Positions 20,101-25,779 of a stretch of DNA of 37,243 nt are shown here, piece after piece. Below the pieces are notes generated by a model, which saw only the letters and a list, made by a program, of their open reading frames with translations, ran no database searches and had not been told where the DNA came from. Position numbers and translations under genes: made by a program. The stretch is taken from NCBI GenBank assembly GCA_945870145.1, contig CAMBQV010000008.1, forward strand, positions 1 to 37,243, in the 5' to 3' direction. The DNA comes from Akkermansia muciniphila (lineage in GTDB: Bacteria; Verrucomicrobiota; Kiritimatiellia; RFP12; UBA1067). Numbering within the stretch: position 1 is the stretch's first letter; every line of letters starts with the position of its first letter.

Positions 20101-22456
20101 GACGCGAGAGGTAAATCTCCATTGTTTTGTTAATACTGTCATCTTCAAAACTGAACGCAGAGCCCGGGGGGACCAAAACAGTAATTGAGGGAGGTGCCAC
20201 TACATTGATCGGGAAGGGGACTGTACCCACGCCACCATCCTTATCCGTCGCGACCATGAATACCGTCTGACGACCAATCGCATTAAAGGTTTTTGTCACT
20301 GTGCCAGTTGCACCCGTGCTAAACAGAGACGACCCATCCTCAAACTGGAATTCAACCGTGATGGGTGGAGCCCCGGTGACATCGGCTGCAATATCAGTTG
20401 CTTTATATCTAAACGTGAAGGGAGTATTTATGATAATAGAGTCATAAGGAGACACGGGAGACGTGGAAGGCGCTATGGGTTGGCTGGTGGGTTGCGTATC
20501 AACAGTAGGTGGATTGTTTAAGATAGCGACAAACCCAGCATAAGCCCTCGGATACTGGGCTTGCGCAGCAGCATTCGTAATGGTCGGCACAAGCAGAATG
20601 CCTGTAGCAGTGTCTAGCGTGCCGTCTTTGATCGTCATGCCATAGAATGCTGAATTACTCCGACCCGCCGCAACGGTGATATTCGTTATTGAAAGGCCAA
20701 GACAGTTATTCGCAGAGGAACCATCGGTAACATACTGTGCCACGACCGTGACCATGGTATCTTGCAGAGCTTCAGCCGAAAGAACAACTTGATACTTGGC
20801 TGTTGTATCTCCCTCATAATAGGTGGAGTCCGGACTATTGACCGCAATAGAGACGTTTGGCGGTTTGGGTGCCGGATTTATCGTGATTGTATGAGCCGGC
20901 ATCGTATAACTTCCGCCATCCGCATCTTTAATGGTCAGCGACACCGTGTAGTTGCGGGCAACGGGGCCAATCCCTGTATAGGTATGGCTAATGGATCCGA
21001 GATCCAAAAAGTTTGTCTGTGTGATACGTGTGCCATCGCCAAAATTCCATCTAAATTCAATTCCCCTTGCCATATCTTCAGTAACATCTGTCAGGTTTTC
21101 CCACTCAAAGGTCACAACCGTGTTCTCATCCTCCGTGGTTGGCGCATAAGCCCATTGGACACTCGGGGCAACATTTAAGACATTTAAACCACCAGGGTTG
21201 GAGATCGTATATTTCGAGGTATTCGTCGCCATCGGCGTGATAAGAACAAGGTAGTCAATGTCACTATCTTTAGTTCCGTTAATGACGTTAAAGGGATACC
21301 AGACCGAGGTCTCTTCGTTTTGTCTGACTCTATAAGAGGGTTGCGGCGTGATCACAATATTAGTCAAGGTACTGGGCTGGTGCGTGAGGGCGAAGCTAAC
21401 ATAGACGTCGTTGGTGGTGTCTGCCTCGGAGAGCACAATTCGGAATTCGCCTGTTCTTAATGCGTTAGTCTCTGAGAGGGTGGTCTGCTGGGCCAGTGTA
21501 TTTCTGAACTCAATACCGATCGTCGGCTCGCCTGGCGGCTCAATCTGGACAGTACTGGTGATAAAGTTGGTAATAGATGTAGCATTATTAACATAGTCTG
21601 AGGGTCGTTGAGCATAGACGGTTGCAATGGTCGGGATTGCATTGGTGTTTAAGCCCTTTATCGGGAAGTCCACATAATCAACCCCCGCAGGAATGGTCAC
21701 CTCGAGCGCCTTATTCGGAGATAAACCGACCTGAAGCAGATTGGTATGAGGCGTCCAGACCCAGACCTTGATCGGAACCGAGCTTGTCCCCCCCGAGTTG
21801 ATTCTCCAGTAAGTCGAAGGCGCCCGAGCGACGAGCGTCGGGGCATTCGCACTGTCAAAACTAAGGGTGTTCACTCGGATGTTCTGATATGCTAGGTTTG
21901 AGTCACCATATTCCACGACAGCATCCAACACCGGATTCCACTTCGGATTATTTAGTTTCCAAACCACATTACTTTTAATGCTTTCCGAGAAGGCCAAATA
22001 TATCCAGCACTGATTGTCGAGGATTGGATAAACTGACGTAACGTCTGTGAAAATCTTTAAAGGATCTGCCATGTCACCTGGACGAATCGTATAAGAAAAG
22101 GTCAAGTCTGTACGCGTAAGCTGATCATATGGGGCTCCTGTCCGCGAAGTCCTTTTAAGCGTAGCATACGCTGTTGAAGATCCGCCCTCCGAGCCTACTT
22201 GCATACGTATTTGCGGCTGAACATATATGGTGTTGAATAAATTGGAGACTACAACCGTCCCTTCGACACGGATTGTAAACTCTATAGTTGCTCCAGGCAC
22301 ATTATTAGGGGAAGTATTTCTATAATCCGAATAGAAACCAATCACATCACCGGCGGAATCCTGTGCCAGCGCACCTGTTGCACACATCATTCCGCAGACG
22401 GCCAAGGGGAGCACCATCTTCTTCACTAGATTACTGAACCGTGTTCTTGTATTCAT
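5108..22456 (-). CDS. Giant secreted multidomain protein (about 5,782 aa) with embedded I9-S8 subtilisin
   Basis: The ATG at 22456 is preferred over the in-frame GTG at 22471 because GGAG lies 9 bases upstream of the ATG and the product then starts directly with a signal peptide (MNTRTRFSNL..., cleavage after ALA31). Domains in order (approximate residues): a divergent beta-rich N-terminal region; PKD modules near 430-530, 670-755 and 880-970 (WNFGDG, FQFEDG, WTWGDG) separated by Calx-beta-like stretches; then about thirty thrombospondin type 3 calcium motifs (DTDNDG, DSDGDG, DTDDDG...). Among these sit six LamG-like modules (about 2070-2315, 2710-2875, 3085-3280, 3900-4080, 4085-4285, 4535-4720). 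An I9 propeptide (3314-3385) and S8 protease (3409-3709) carry Asp3439 (VIDTGVD), His3496 (HGTHCSG), Asn3587 (AAGNS) and Ser3657 (GTSMATPHV), so catalysis looks intact. The C-terminal about 900 residues have Fn3-like segments and one last DTDQDWFPD motif. No sorting signal or beta-barrel is seen. It is the second gene of the minus-strand operon. Likely role: calcium-stiffened cell-surface or secreted protease binding glycans. Confidence 0.93.
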   Translation of the reverse strand: MNTRTRFSNLVKKMVLPLAVCGMMCATGALAQDSAGDVIGFYSDYRNTSPNNVPGATIEFTIRVEGTVVVSNLFNTIYVQPQIRMQVGSEGGSSTAYATLKRTSRTGAPYDQLTRTDLTFSYTIRPGDMADPLKIFTDVTSVYPILDNQCWIYLAFSESIKSNVVWKLNNPKWNPVLDAVVEYGDSNLAYQNIRVNTLSFDSANAPTLVARAPSTYWRINSGGTSSVPIKVWVWTPHTNLLQVGLSPNKALEVTIPAGVDYVDFPIKGLNTNAIPTIATVYAQRPSDYVNNATSITNFITSTVQIEPPGEPTIGIEFRNTLAQQTTLSETNALRTGEFRIVLSEADTTNDVYVSFALTHQPSTLTNIVITPQPSYRVRQNEETSVWYPFNVINGTKDSDIDYLVLITPMATNTSKYTISNPGGLNVLNVAPSVQWAYAPTTEDENTVVTFEWENLTDVTEDMARGIEFRWNFGDGTRITQTNFLDLGSISHTYTGIGPVARNYTVSLTIKDADGGSYTMPAHTITINPAPKPPNVSIAVNSPDSTYYEGDTTAKYQVVLSAEALQDTMVTVVAQYVTDGSSANNCLGLSITNITVAAGRSNSAFYGMTIKDGTLDTATGILLVPTITNAAAQAQYPRAYAGFVAILNNPPTVDTQPTSQPIAPSTSPVSPYDSIIINTPFTFRYKATDIAADVTGAPPITVEFQFEDGSSLFSTGATGTVTKTFNAIGRQTVFMVATDKDGGVGTVPFPINVVAPPSITVLVPPGSAFSFEDDSINKTMEIYLSRPPSSVGITNRVVVFLDVTPPNDALNGAITVPAFVEFNPSQTNKTVYFQVQDGTALSVSSGFTVTPRIASGAVGANIYTEINAGEIRVQNKAPVIQLPVNGSTNTIATVGQPCTFNWSVIDVPADNLNMQLVWTWGDGTSSTTNGGSGSITHTYMAANLQTPVSLTATDKDGAITIINFIVIVKDSKKIIALPIRPNTAGFNGLTRLGEGTIIATNASPSVYDTAGLFYTFYFGADDMSAQLLAIPSPTPLSILNALPEDVGKSSYFFAWNGPLVAFQDPTHVTQPLAPRSTIINLPSGTVGTGGAAGTTLNGNIVQVSAIFTIEYNANDVENPVGVNNGDLNQDGVPDRLVQSYFVSGTNATSAGATSATSLSGIWFQNLGGYNADEDYLPVYPTGDNQGVLSFAPVANPSTLPSGIAVNAFTAFKEIRGTDGYLGTPDDRETDPTRNDTDNDGYPDGWEYWFWYESNIHGRVGSRYNPFNIAQGDLIDDSEIVTAFDPRSPRSAYSEPLWRDDFDNDGLLDVEELVLGTDPTNWDTDGDIMADGWEVLNGFEPCDGRDGNLPMQNNPDADYFAISTAPRRHIQVVTTNGGFDVFNDPILIIATNHYFVAFDPLTFTNYPGRVTTAYRYGNDANGPWAVGRPVADAVLTPTNMIASPAATNENPLIMHFQVRNEYLFDPRTAWIGTVPRFGGYGAGPGPRAGWPYDNADRFGPWAAGMAPDTRPFTAVDEYLLLKFMYELQLNGMVATNNTGWIARFNTAINLYTSNNNAIVFNNTRRILIQESWSRFTTHAHTPDTDATTGGWDGVPDGWELYVAVPLGAGGNVNVFTHTPWVGVDASNWEYWGTDSIRPYTNANLYYFGITNQPMAGVVTIIRPVDDPDNYWVNKFWPTDPWSGDTDNDGMGDGAERAFIYGNAVDIGGTCIAGGGLNPCSIDTDRDALPDPWENQFAGTPVDALGATTLPALLPGQPELFVAMVITNGQDGTVTDEYKDADLDGLASYQEYMTQSLRCYRYDIPKGAIPNDATVVDPFTGNIGQPMDITFEVGALFEAVSNEWDQCMLGWPAPASVLWWMRRAGPNGYCSTDPNNPDSDYDSMDDFYEMYHGLNPLLGNGIRPDFLDDRVAYAWIVNGFPLTMYDFNWWMFVQTPVIGFTMDFNLYPWLNGMPTADPDADGLLNLEEMLIVNMPLPENYNTDPTPLWMTDPSNINSLTARFYPPYGYTGYKSLLVPLYRDMWFWPAGLPPFFTYQFEMNEGYDTDNDGVSDKDELVANRNTKSNPLDSEDQLRRQALWFAGAQSAATTPDLYTDGATVIGQQFTGMNDAFRSFTVELWARPEWATSTNEQILIERTFDYGQSDASQPAGAPRMRRNFLIGIAPDGRLFGGFDNPGGHDPHTDSVRLYGQFIQSNKWVHITIRMDGRTQEFALFVNGQQQGRMATALIPATGIDPALATNPDEPPVIRNGSLTLGAANLAFSSLALGYGSLANFPPMFPYMTWDATWANNYANFYRGWIDEVRVWDGPRSDTEIADTFKKRLTRADLDDNRARLVIELGQGRGRTALHLASDLYLSPILLNYYTFNNLFSAHEEQYVAQVPRGFNAPEVNVNRPDSDGDLIGDVGGAAVGWWREFLLRNTVYTNYHYLPWIENVPAHLPRINSIINTSNLFEVTYGLVLDSVYWSGTSAGGVAQTNSFPMSNNPYTFTYGSQIPVDLLPLGQTWAKQCTDFWDDLGATASWLENSDTTFDGLPSSWIRRNYGSYDPANNYTNFWTQMYTGANALYVALGLTNGQAYQYDLALGWLPSATAYNDYNAAYTSVADTDMDGMPDWWEHIFGLDAVNPLGEHGADGDPDNDGLSNIYEYWSLTDPSRAFSYNDGILDSDRDFDGDLLLNGEEMIFKTLPQLTDTDDDGFEDSREVMFGWDPTLSTSPGQRRVLSLDGTANSYIEVPDFPYGAYTNRLALESFILSADLFPLVAPTNDADLIRREITPGVVNYMFTLNSDMTVTAAFTPKDYSTTIVLTTDFVVPLNKWTSVQTVLDPLNDTLKIYFNGKEVAAVSTTYIARSKAFYGEARTIVGRNFAGYMDNVSISDTTRSCLVYNFDDGSSFNSTTPTPAFGSVVTQYEQAGQVEDTAAAVSAVAADWKGPVWLNRFSAAGTLAGNATMIYFNAEGITEDQLDSDEDGLSDAWEIANGFDPYNPDSNGNTIADGDEDTDGDGLSNYYEYLAGLNPRKASTDGVTLDIERDDDGDGLMNQLEQANGTMPNHADTDDDGIGDYEEIYGTNVAGTQAVGLSDPLNSLSPFIPRGLVLDGNGAVIVTNQARHALIEWTLGAWVNPSALANGTVLARSFSNGLANYELGIEVDGTILRPFARYSAVGVNGVAYNVKVSHENLAPGSIPVYGASNEVIRLIQNDWTHLAAVYAPADHMLRLYINGDCVAYRTDAIPLPIATDERFTDQPQLVIGARRVTGPGTYVNGFIGALDDVRFASYAVDYRGIRNMMGEQLIIDTRGVVDTNIVAVAQMPSTLTKPATEAVPNEFLVGMRQGINPATLIQKFKTDYKVDTVRQLKLANALYVRIPQGVDATLAKQKIKADTNVKYIEPNYIVHATQQKTPNDPRFPELWGMDNTGQLNGTADADIDAPEAWAVATGSDSMIVAVIDTGVDYNHPDLAANMWVNPDEIPANGIDDDGNGIIDDVYGMKAENGVVTGDPMDDIDHGTHCSGTIGAIGDNSVGVAGVNWKVKIMALKFLGPFGGTTADGITCIEYALEKKVMVSNNSWGGGGYSQALYDTLAKARDQGHLFIAAAGNSSDDNDKIPHYPSSYDLDNIVAVAATDNNDEMAYFSCYGATSVDIAAPGQDILSTLPVSMGSYGTMSGTSMATPHVTGAAALILSVNSSLNYLAVISALYNNADSLASLDGKILTGARLNIGNIIPAMQGGAGGLRVRTLSGWFRFDDGGTTIEDFTINANWRKNWQFAGRKLGSAAVTNSVAYLSYGDTDLDGLPDWWEETVGLDPLKAMSDDLVLDGERDDDRDGLLNFSEYRASLARLARSERGLSPTLSDTNSDGVTDANEDTDNDGLSNISEQNIHLTDPGNADTDDDGFLDGAELASRTLPTDAVSPKQNIALTFSGGAVSNTVVIADKVNGEYTLRHSAEQWTVEAWIYPTAYVAGRQVLLSRKVTELGLYNYELGLSNGFPYVSFDVLGGSRVECHGGVQVPLNTWTHLTGRFALGEPLDMNHLTLFANGIAVGETRTGLRCATGAGDLVLGSSGFAGQMLNARVWRIAQSDLAVFEMMRSELLGGNVGNRSGYLQVEADGFVKESATTLKPNGQTVDMLQEDWTLECWVRVQNPGVAGRLIARRNLSDQTDDDFNYALGLTPAGTIQGRYNLEYGFWTDPGQPFFVWVAGTDPTINNITGEIPVDDGDWHHVAYVRDANFCYIYVDGMLDTKQSRVRIPPIPNIIDDPMNYARVRAQGGPLILGEGAGDAWMTSLDEIRIWNRALPVVELKKVAEKNLAGIEPGLVSYFNFDFQMGKTADERAGIRDPDLEYGIYIRNARCITDLQDGPPITFDPLLSIQGVALVGMFNAIDGGLTLEDRIYRQGFKPFTQAAYAGRLGAGVSFTNRSAGFWVIEGLDSDGDGLPDEWESSNGLDPYSKDTDSDDIDDPLDDDDGDGLSYLAEYQAGTDPWDQDSDDDGFLDAMEDSDNDGLSNADEAAIGTNLGLADTDDDGMLDMDEGFDAQSRSVWAQNSLLPMLNRYLSLTGTAYLQVPAGRHFAEPTPMMRWTSDGKSFTIILDVNPSRYPLAGETNWLATCDLGHGVYNYTLQLLADGRVEAKTTLDPITLTNLTLTSTVSLPTNAWSTVTFMVEAESLRANLLINGEVAGFSTLPVLKSLITAQNSLSLVDVRFGEGFEGKMDNIAFYREILTAQTLKTLRDTENNRLGLLGYETENLYGCYTFDDGTSAVDNSGDIIQNNVSLKAGWRSGQVQDFACTFWPANKQRLANFTLQDWNMGWRNAGTIVGTGAKILPYSGEDINTKDSNGDGMPDAWSKRNGIDPYGPNASLGDMDNDGLSNYAEYLISTRYALAGVNPRSAQSLNQLPDYFNKPSGSKLTYGFMFSDHDFIEDWWEGNYMPSVASPFIYDPLQDSDADGWSNWAEARYSQAVMSTRPDIKERVIIGGRTITEIPVPLIETYVSYKGVQAAGSVVIQAYANPDMNGTPDAKWILAIGGDVEAQTLPLGFYEDKVVKTYLTPGSVVPGTFIIQFTDTLSGLSITNGYDRDGILYANALTAGAKDTPIGTINYVSGEIVVNMGFYQGEQLIVTAAQAGAVTNAATYVDVDASYIDVFYSTKLLGGWPQKLYLGRPTEGMIKGGTNYFFAFLDVGGTADSWDAGEPAGISTPFATVIGWDKNLLSLQLTDYTPYNLRLSLSTGLRSEDVVLAGGGAQGGGAVAAGTGYRRVRIQRSSIVTSGFTQHTIFDKVIYGRDYIHEGDIMNLPRFGGYGLDWGLIEVDYPLNAWKAVYKVYVGDADVLTQNTLIATFTNQFDTVRTVAAPVAPAHGAYVYSIRPSFSWSVVSSNNGYNAFAFELRSGGQAGTLVSPITARQVPTKDASTGYYVWEAPFYMGDKMVNGSPTVNNGVYYWRVQMLNSKYSTWSSTEWSPWRIFRWDVNTPLPPVGTATNLNGSSAGYGQLRAVVKYFGAVTNTVANRVILQAFQNRSFTGQPAAQYAFSASQNTMLTNLSLSATNAIPMRGLKPGVYYVRAFIDSNTNSVLDSWESWGYANYLGEQKSYYDVRPVTVSYSSITPLATVYIEDADTDQDWFPDAYEYEEYRAFSNFLEQTGPDQTSTNRGDGELNFSLLNPGSFPEVMMAMSAGSSEQQEAIIKLVSTEGQVVTPAVKPSVIIENLSFGKSGPSLAFDLTPAQPAKYTSALFTALMDTISAQAAQTTYRYNVRFSETLNAPRPWTTIAESGTVSVVNGETIKSPDYKNPVAGANGFFYVEIE
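11270..12610 (-). other. I9 propeptide plus S8 subtilisin module embedded in a LamG/TSP3 array
   Basis: Within the giant protein, LamG module 3 breaks off after GEQL (near 12610). A propeptide-like stretch follows (EFLVGMRQ ... YVRIPQGVD ... VKYIEPNYIV, about 12515-12305), then the full subtilisin domain. Codons of the catalytic residues: Asp 12140-12142, His 11969-11971, oxyanion Asn 11696-11698, Ser 11486-11488. An NPDEIPANGIDDDGNGIIDD segment is a probable calcium loop. Downstream the sequence resumes with SGWFRFDDGG (near 11255), which matches the strand that directly ends other LamG modules (YNFDDG near 13815, YTFDDG near 8240). The protease therefore looks like an insertion of about 450 residues. 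Confidence 0.8.
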
Positions 22457-22465
22457 GACTATTTT

Positions 22466-22469
22466 CTCC
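22466..22469 (-). promoter_or_regulatory. Shine-Dalgarno deciding the giant gene's start
   Basis: GGAG on the minus strand, 9 bases before the ATG at 22456. The alternative GTG at 22471 overlaps this site and would add only MEKIV before the signal peptide. Confidence 0.7.
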
Positions 22470-22505
22470 ACTTAAACTAACTGATCTAATCAAAAATGAA
22501 TCGGG

Positions 22506-23036
22506 TTATTTCTCTTCCACTGGCACACTGGGCTGGGCATTGTCGAGTGCCTTTGCCTCCCCTTTGGAGAGTGCCTGATTATCGCGAAGCGCATCTTTCA
22601 TGCGATTTCTAACCATATCTTGGGCCTGCTTACGCGTCTCTTTCGCGGCTACATCGGCCCTCTTCATCTGGTTGTCGAGTTCCTGCCACGTCGGGTCTGC
22701 CTCTAGGGCCTTCTGAACAACCTCAGCCGTTGCCTCAGGCGGAAGCGCTCCACGCACGCGTGTAACACATTGGGTCATCTTTAAAGAGAGACTGAGACGT
22801 TCGCGAGCATCCTTAGCTTGCTGTTCACGATTGGCCATCAATGTGGCAATATAGGCCTTGTCATTGACTCGATCCGCATAGACGGCAGGCAATGCTGGGG
22901 CTGGCTTCTTCGGCTCTTCCTTCTTTTTACAGCCAGAAAAAACAAGGACGGCGGCAACGAGGATAAGCGTCCCTTGCCCAAGGGCCCTCACGCTCCATTT
23001 AAAATGCTCTTTCATCGGACTCTGAACACACCACAT
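22506..23036 (-). CDS. Small predicted lipoprotein of unknown function
   Basis: 176 residues from the ATG at 23036, chosen because a perfect GGAGG (23046-23050) lies 9 bases upstream; a downstream in-frame ATG at 23015 (MKEHFKW) is possible, and an upstream one at 23075 is less likely. A hydrophobic stretch ends in the lipobox VFSGC (Cys36), followed by a KKKEEPKKPAPA linker, so the mature protein would be lipid-anchored. The rest is charged and helical (residues about 60-150, rich in K, R, E, A, Q), possibly coiled coil, with no recognised domain. It is the first gene of the operon, 34-49 bases ahead of the giant subtilase, which suggests an accessory role for that protein such as periplasmic escort or anchoring. 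This is inferred from position only. Confidence 0.8.
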   Translation of the reverse strand: MWCVQSPMKEHFKWSVRALGQGTLILVAAVLVFSGCKKKEEPKKPAPALPAVYADRVNDKAYIATLMANREQQAKDARERLSLSLKMTQCVTRVRGALPPEATAEVVQKALEADPTWQELDNQMKRADVAAKETRKQAQDMVRNRMKDALRDNQALSKGEAKALDNAQPSVPVEEK

Positions 23037-23045
23037 AAAAGAAAA

Positions 23046-23050
23046 CCTCC
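23046..23050 (-). promoter_or_regulatory. Strong Shine-Dalgarno of the lipoprotein gene
   Basis: GGAGG on the minus strand, 9 bases before the ATG at 23036; it fixes the start 13 codons inside the longest open frame. Confidence 0.7.
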
Positions 23051-23110
23051 GGCCATTTTCCTGAACAAATTCCACCCTATTTTGGGGAGAAACTACTACA
23101 CAAAAGTTTT

Positions 23111-23139
23111 CTTATATTACCATGAGGCTAAGGTTACAA
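23111..23139 (-). promoter_or_regulatory. Candidate sigma-70 promoter of the lipoprotein/protease operon
   Basis: Read on the minus strand: -35 TTGTAA (23134-23139), a 17-base spacer, -10 TATAAG (23111-23116). Transcription would start near 23104, giving a leader of about 68 bases with the GGAGG site. Matches to consensus are 4/6 and 5/6; no experimental support. Confidence 0.5.
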
Positions 23140-23144
23140 ACAAG

Positions 23145-23174
23145 GCGAAAATGGTTTTTTTTTCCATTTTCCGC
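23145..23174. repeat. Imperfect inverted repeat with T9 centre between divergent promoters
   Basis: GCGAAAATGG, nine T, then CCATTTTCCGC. AAAATGG/CCATTTT pair perfectly and the outer GCG/CGC pair after a one-base bulge. It sits immediately upstream of the -35 boxes of both divergent promoters, so it could be a shared operator or an A/T-rich UP-like, bent element. Confidence 0.6.
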
Positions 23175-23175
23175 A

Positions 23176-23204
23176 TTGACTAAAAGGCTGTAACGTGTAA
23201 GAAT
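23176..23204 (+). promoter_or_regulatory. Candidate mutS promoter, possibly leaderless
   Basis: -35 TTGACT (23176-23181, 5/6 to consensus); a -10 of TAAGAA (23198-23203) or, with an extended TG motif, AAGAAT (23199-23204), spacers 16 or 17. Predicted start of transcription is near 23210-23212, beside the mutS ATG at 23213. Confidence 0.5.
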
Positions 23205-23212
23205 TTACGTTC

Positions 23213-25711
23213 ATGTCTTCTGAAGAACTTACACCCATGATGCGTCAATATCGGCGGATCAAAGCCGAGCTGCCGGAAGGCGTGATTCTGCTCTTCCGTC
23301 TCGGTGATTTTTATGAGCTGTTCTTTGAGGATGCCCGTGTGGCTGCACCGCTTCTCGGGGTAGCCTTGACCCAGCGAGCAGGGACACCGATGTGTGGGGT
23401 CCCGTACCACGCCTTGGACGTCTATCTGGCTAAACTCATCCGAGCAGGGAAAAAGGTAGCTATTTGCGACCAGATGGAGGACCCTGCCCAAGCCAAGGGG
23501 ATCGTTCGGAGAGAGGTCACCCGCGTCGTTACCCCTGGCACAGTCACCGAAGATGATATCCTCGACTCTTCCCGGAACAACTTCCTTGCAACGCTCTGTA
23601 GTGCGGAAAAAGCGCTCGGTCTGGCGCTTTTGGACCTTTCCACGGGTGAATTCATGGCGGAAACCCTCTCGGATGTCCCCTCTTTAGCGGAGGCTTTGAA
23701 ACGTTATGCCCCCAGTGAGTGTCTTGTCGGACAGACTCAACGGTCAGACCCCCGTCTGTCGGAGCTCTTAACCCAAGGAATCGCTGGAGCCGTAACGGAA
23801 ATTGACGATTGGACCCTCGAGTATGATTGCGCGTATGACCGCTTGTTGCGCCATTTTAAGGTCCACTCTCTCCAAGGGTATGGTTGCGAAGGCACCCCCT
23901 CCCTTGTCTGCCCGGCAGGTGCCCTCCTCCAGTACGTTTGCGAACAACTCCACCATACTGCTGAACATATCCGGTCGCTTCAGATCCGCCATTCTGCAGA
24001 CTTCTTGATGCTGGACGAAAATACGTGCGTCAACCTTGATCTAATCCCCCAAAAAGGGAAGTCGAAGGATAATACGCTTCTTGGTGTCCTTGACAACACC
24101 CAAACCCCGATGGGTACTCGGCTCCTACGAGCTTGGATCGTCCGTCCCTTGCGCCAAGCCACGGAGATTAATGCGCGTTTAGAAGCCGTTGATTTCTTTA
24201 CGCGTAACCGTATACCATTAAACATGTTACGTGAGAAATTTTCTGGGGTTCGAGATCTCGAACGCCTCATTGCCCGTATCGCGGCCAACCGCTGTAACGG
24301 CCGTGATGTCAAAGCGTTAGAGGGATCTCTCCTCCCCCTGCCTGAAATCCGCGATTCCATGACCCTGACCGGGAACCCCCTACTCTCTGCGCTTGCTCGT
24401 CGTATCCACCCCCTGCCTGAGCTGGCAGACCTCATTCAGGTTGCCATCGCCGACACCCCTGCCATTGGACTAAAGGATGGAGGCATCATCCGGCAGGGGT
24501 ATAATAAGGATTTAGACGAGCTCCGTGCCCTCGCCTCAGAGGGTCATGCGTGGCTGGCTCGATATCAAGCGACCGAGCAGGAACGCACCGGAATCAAGAC
24601 CCTCAAGGTACGCCATAATAGGATCTTTGGCTTCTATATTGAGATCTCCAAGGGACAAGCTGCCTCGGCCCCCCCAGATTATGAACGTCGACAGACCCTC
24701 GTGAATGCAGAGCGCTTTATCACGCCTGAACTGAAAACGTACGAGCAGAAGATCTTTGGTGCCCAGGAGAAGGCTGTTGCCATGGAATTCGAGCTTTTTT
24801 GCGAAATCCGGGAGAAAATTGCCCTTTATACAGCGGAAATCCAAGAAACCGCCGATGCATTGGCCCATTTGGATGTCCTCTCCTCATTTGCAGATCGAGC
24901 CCTCGCACTCGGATATGTACGCCCGACCATGACCCCGGACGACACCCTTATTATCAAAGATGGACGCCATCCGGTCATCGAACAGCTCCCAGATGCCGAA
25001 CAGTTCGTCCCAAATGATGCCTTGCTGGATTGTTCCCAGAACCAGATTATGCTCATTACCGGACCCAATATGGCGGGCAAGTCCACCTATATCCGACAGG
25101 TCGCCCTCATCGCGATCATGGCCCACATGGGTTCTTTTGTTCCAGCCCGAATAGCCCAAATCGGCCTCTTAGACCGTGTTTTCACACGCGTGGGCGCGGG
25201 AGATGATCTTGCCAGAGGCCGTAGCACCTTCATGGTTGAGATGCAGGAGACCGCCAACATTCTGAACAATGCTACCGAGAAGAGCCTTATCGTGCTGGAT
25301 GAGATTGGCCGTGGCACCAGTACCTTTGATGGCATCAGTATCGCCTGGGCCGTGGCCGAGTATCTCCACAATACAACACGCGTCAAAGCCAAGACGCTCT
25401 TTGCCACCCATTATCATGAATTGACCGATCTGGCCATCACCCTTTCGGGCGTAAAAAATTATACGGTTCAGGTCCGTGAAAGCGGTGATAGTGTCGTCTT
25501 TCTCCGTCGTATCGCCCCGGGTACGGCTGATAAGAGTTACGGGATCCATGTTGCGCGACTCGCGGGTATGCCCGATGAGGTGATCAACCGCTCCAATGAA
25601 ATTTTAGCCAATCTTGAGGAGGGGGAACTCGAGGCCGGACTCCCCAAACTCGCCAAACCCCCGACCAAAAAGAAAACCCAACCCCCCACCAATCAATTGA
25701 CGCTCTTTTAG
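23213..25711 (+). CDS. mutS: DNA mismatch repair protein MutS
   Basis: 832 residues, within the usual MutS range (about 800-900). The N-terminal mismatch-binding domain has the Phe-x-Glu motif in GDFYELF (Phe33-Tyr34-Glu35) that stacks on the mispaired base. The C-terminal ABC-type ATPase carries Walker A GPNMAGKS (617-624) and Walker B IVLDE (693-697) followed by GRGTSTFDG, then a late ATHYHELT motif. The last residues, NQLTLF, match a beta-clamp-binding QLxLF peptide. The start [13 protein letters not shown] fits the family N-terminus, yet no Shine-Dalgarno is visible and the predicted transcription start is almost at the ATG. It diverges from the lipoprotein operon across 176 bases and is followed by paired hairpins and folD. 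No mutL is in the window. Confidence 0.98.
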   Translation: MSSEELTPMMRQYRRIKAELPEGVILLFRLGDFYELFFEDARVAAPLLGVALTQRAGTPMCGVPYHALDVYLAKLIRAGKKVAICDQMEDPAQAKGIVRREVTRVVTPGTVTEDDILDSSRNNFLATLCSAEKALGLALLDLSTGEFMAETLSDVPSLAEALKRYAPSECLVGQTQRSDPRLSELLTQGIAGAVTEIDDWTLEYDCAYDRLLRHFKVHSLQGYGCEGTPSLVCPAGALLQYVCEQLHHTAEHIRSLQIRHSADFLMLDENTCVNLDLIPQKGKSKDNTLLGVLDNTQTPMGTRLLRAWIVRPLRQATEINARLEAVDFFTRNRIPLNMLREKFSGVRDLERLIARIAANRCNGRDVKALEGSLLPLPEIRDSMTLTGNPLLSALARRIHPLPELADLIQVAIADTPAIGLKDGGIIRQGYNKDLDELRALASEGHAWLARYQATEQERTGIKTLKVRHNRIFGFYIEISKGQAASAPPDYERRQTLVNAERFITPELKTYEQKIFGAQEKAVAMEFELFCEIREKIALYTAEIQETADALAHLDVLSSFADRALALGYVRPTMTPDDTLIIKDGRHPVIEQLPDAEQFVPNDALLDCSQNQIMLITGPNMAGKSTYIRQVALIAIMAHMGSFVPARIAQIGLLDRVFTRVGAGDDLARGRSTFMVEMQETANILNNATEKSLIVLDEIGRGTSTFDGISIAWAVAEYLHNTTRVKAKTLFATHYHELTDLAITLSGVKNYTVQVRESGDSVVFLRRIAPGTADKSYGIHVARLAGMPDEVINRSNEILANLEEGELEAGLPKLAKPPTKKKTQPPTNQLTLF

Positions 25712-25714
25712 TAC

Positions 25715-25758
25715 GGGTAGGGCGTTGTCCCTACCCTCATGCAGGGCGTCGTCCCTGC
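25715..25758 (+). repeat. Twin palindromes (REP-like) between mutS and folD
   Basis: Hairpin 1: GGGTAGGG (25715-25722), loop CGTTGT, CCCTACCC (25729-25736). Hairpin 2: GCAGGG (25741-25746), loop CGTCGT, CCCTGC (25753-25758). Stems are perfect (8 and 6 bp) and the two loops differ by one base, so the pair looks like a duplicated element. No T-run follows, so simple terminator function is doubtful. Confidence 0.8.
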
Positions 25759-25779
25759 CCCATCAGAAAGGAAAACCAA

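Noticed and set aside
25715-25758. mutS intrinsic terminator
   Set aside because: Two stable hairpins are present, but no T-run follows either one, and folD starts 21 bases later.
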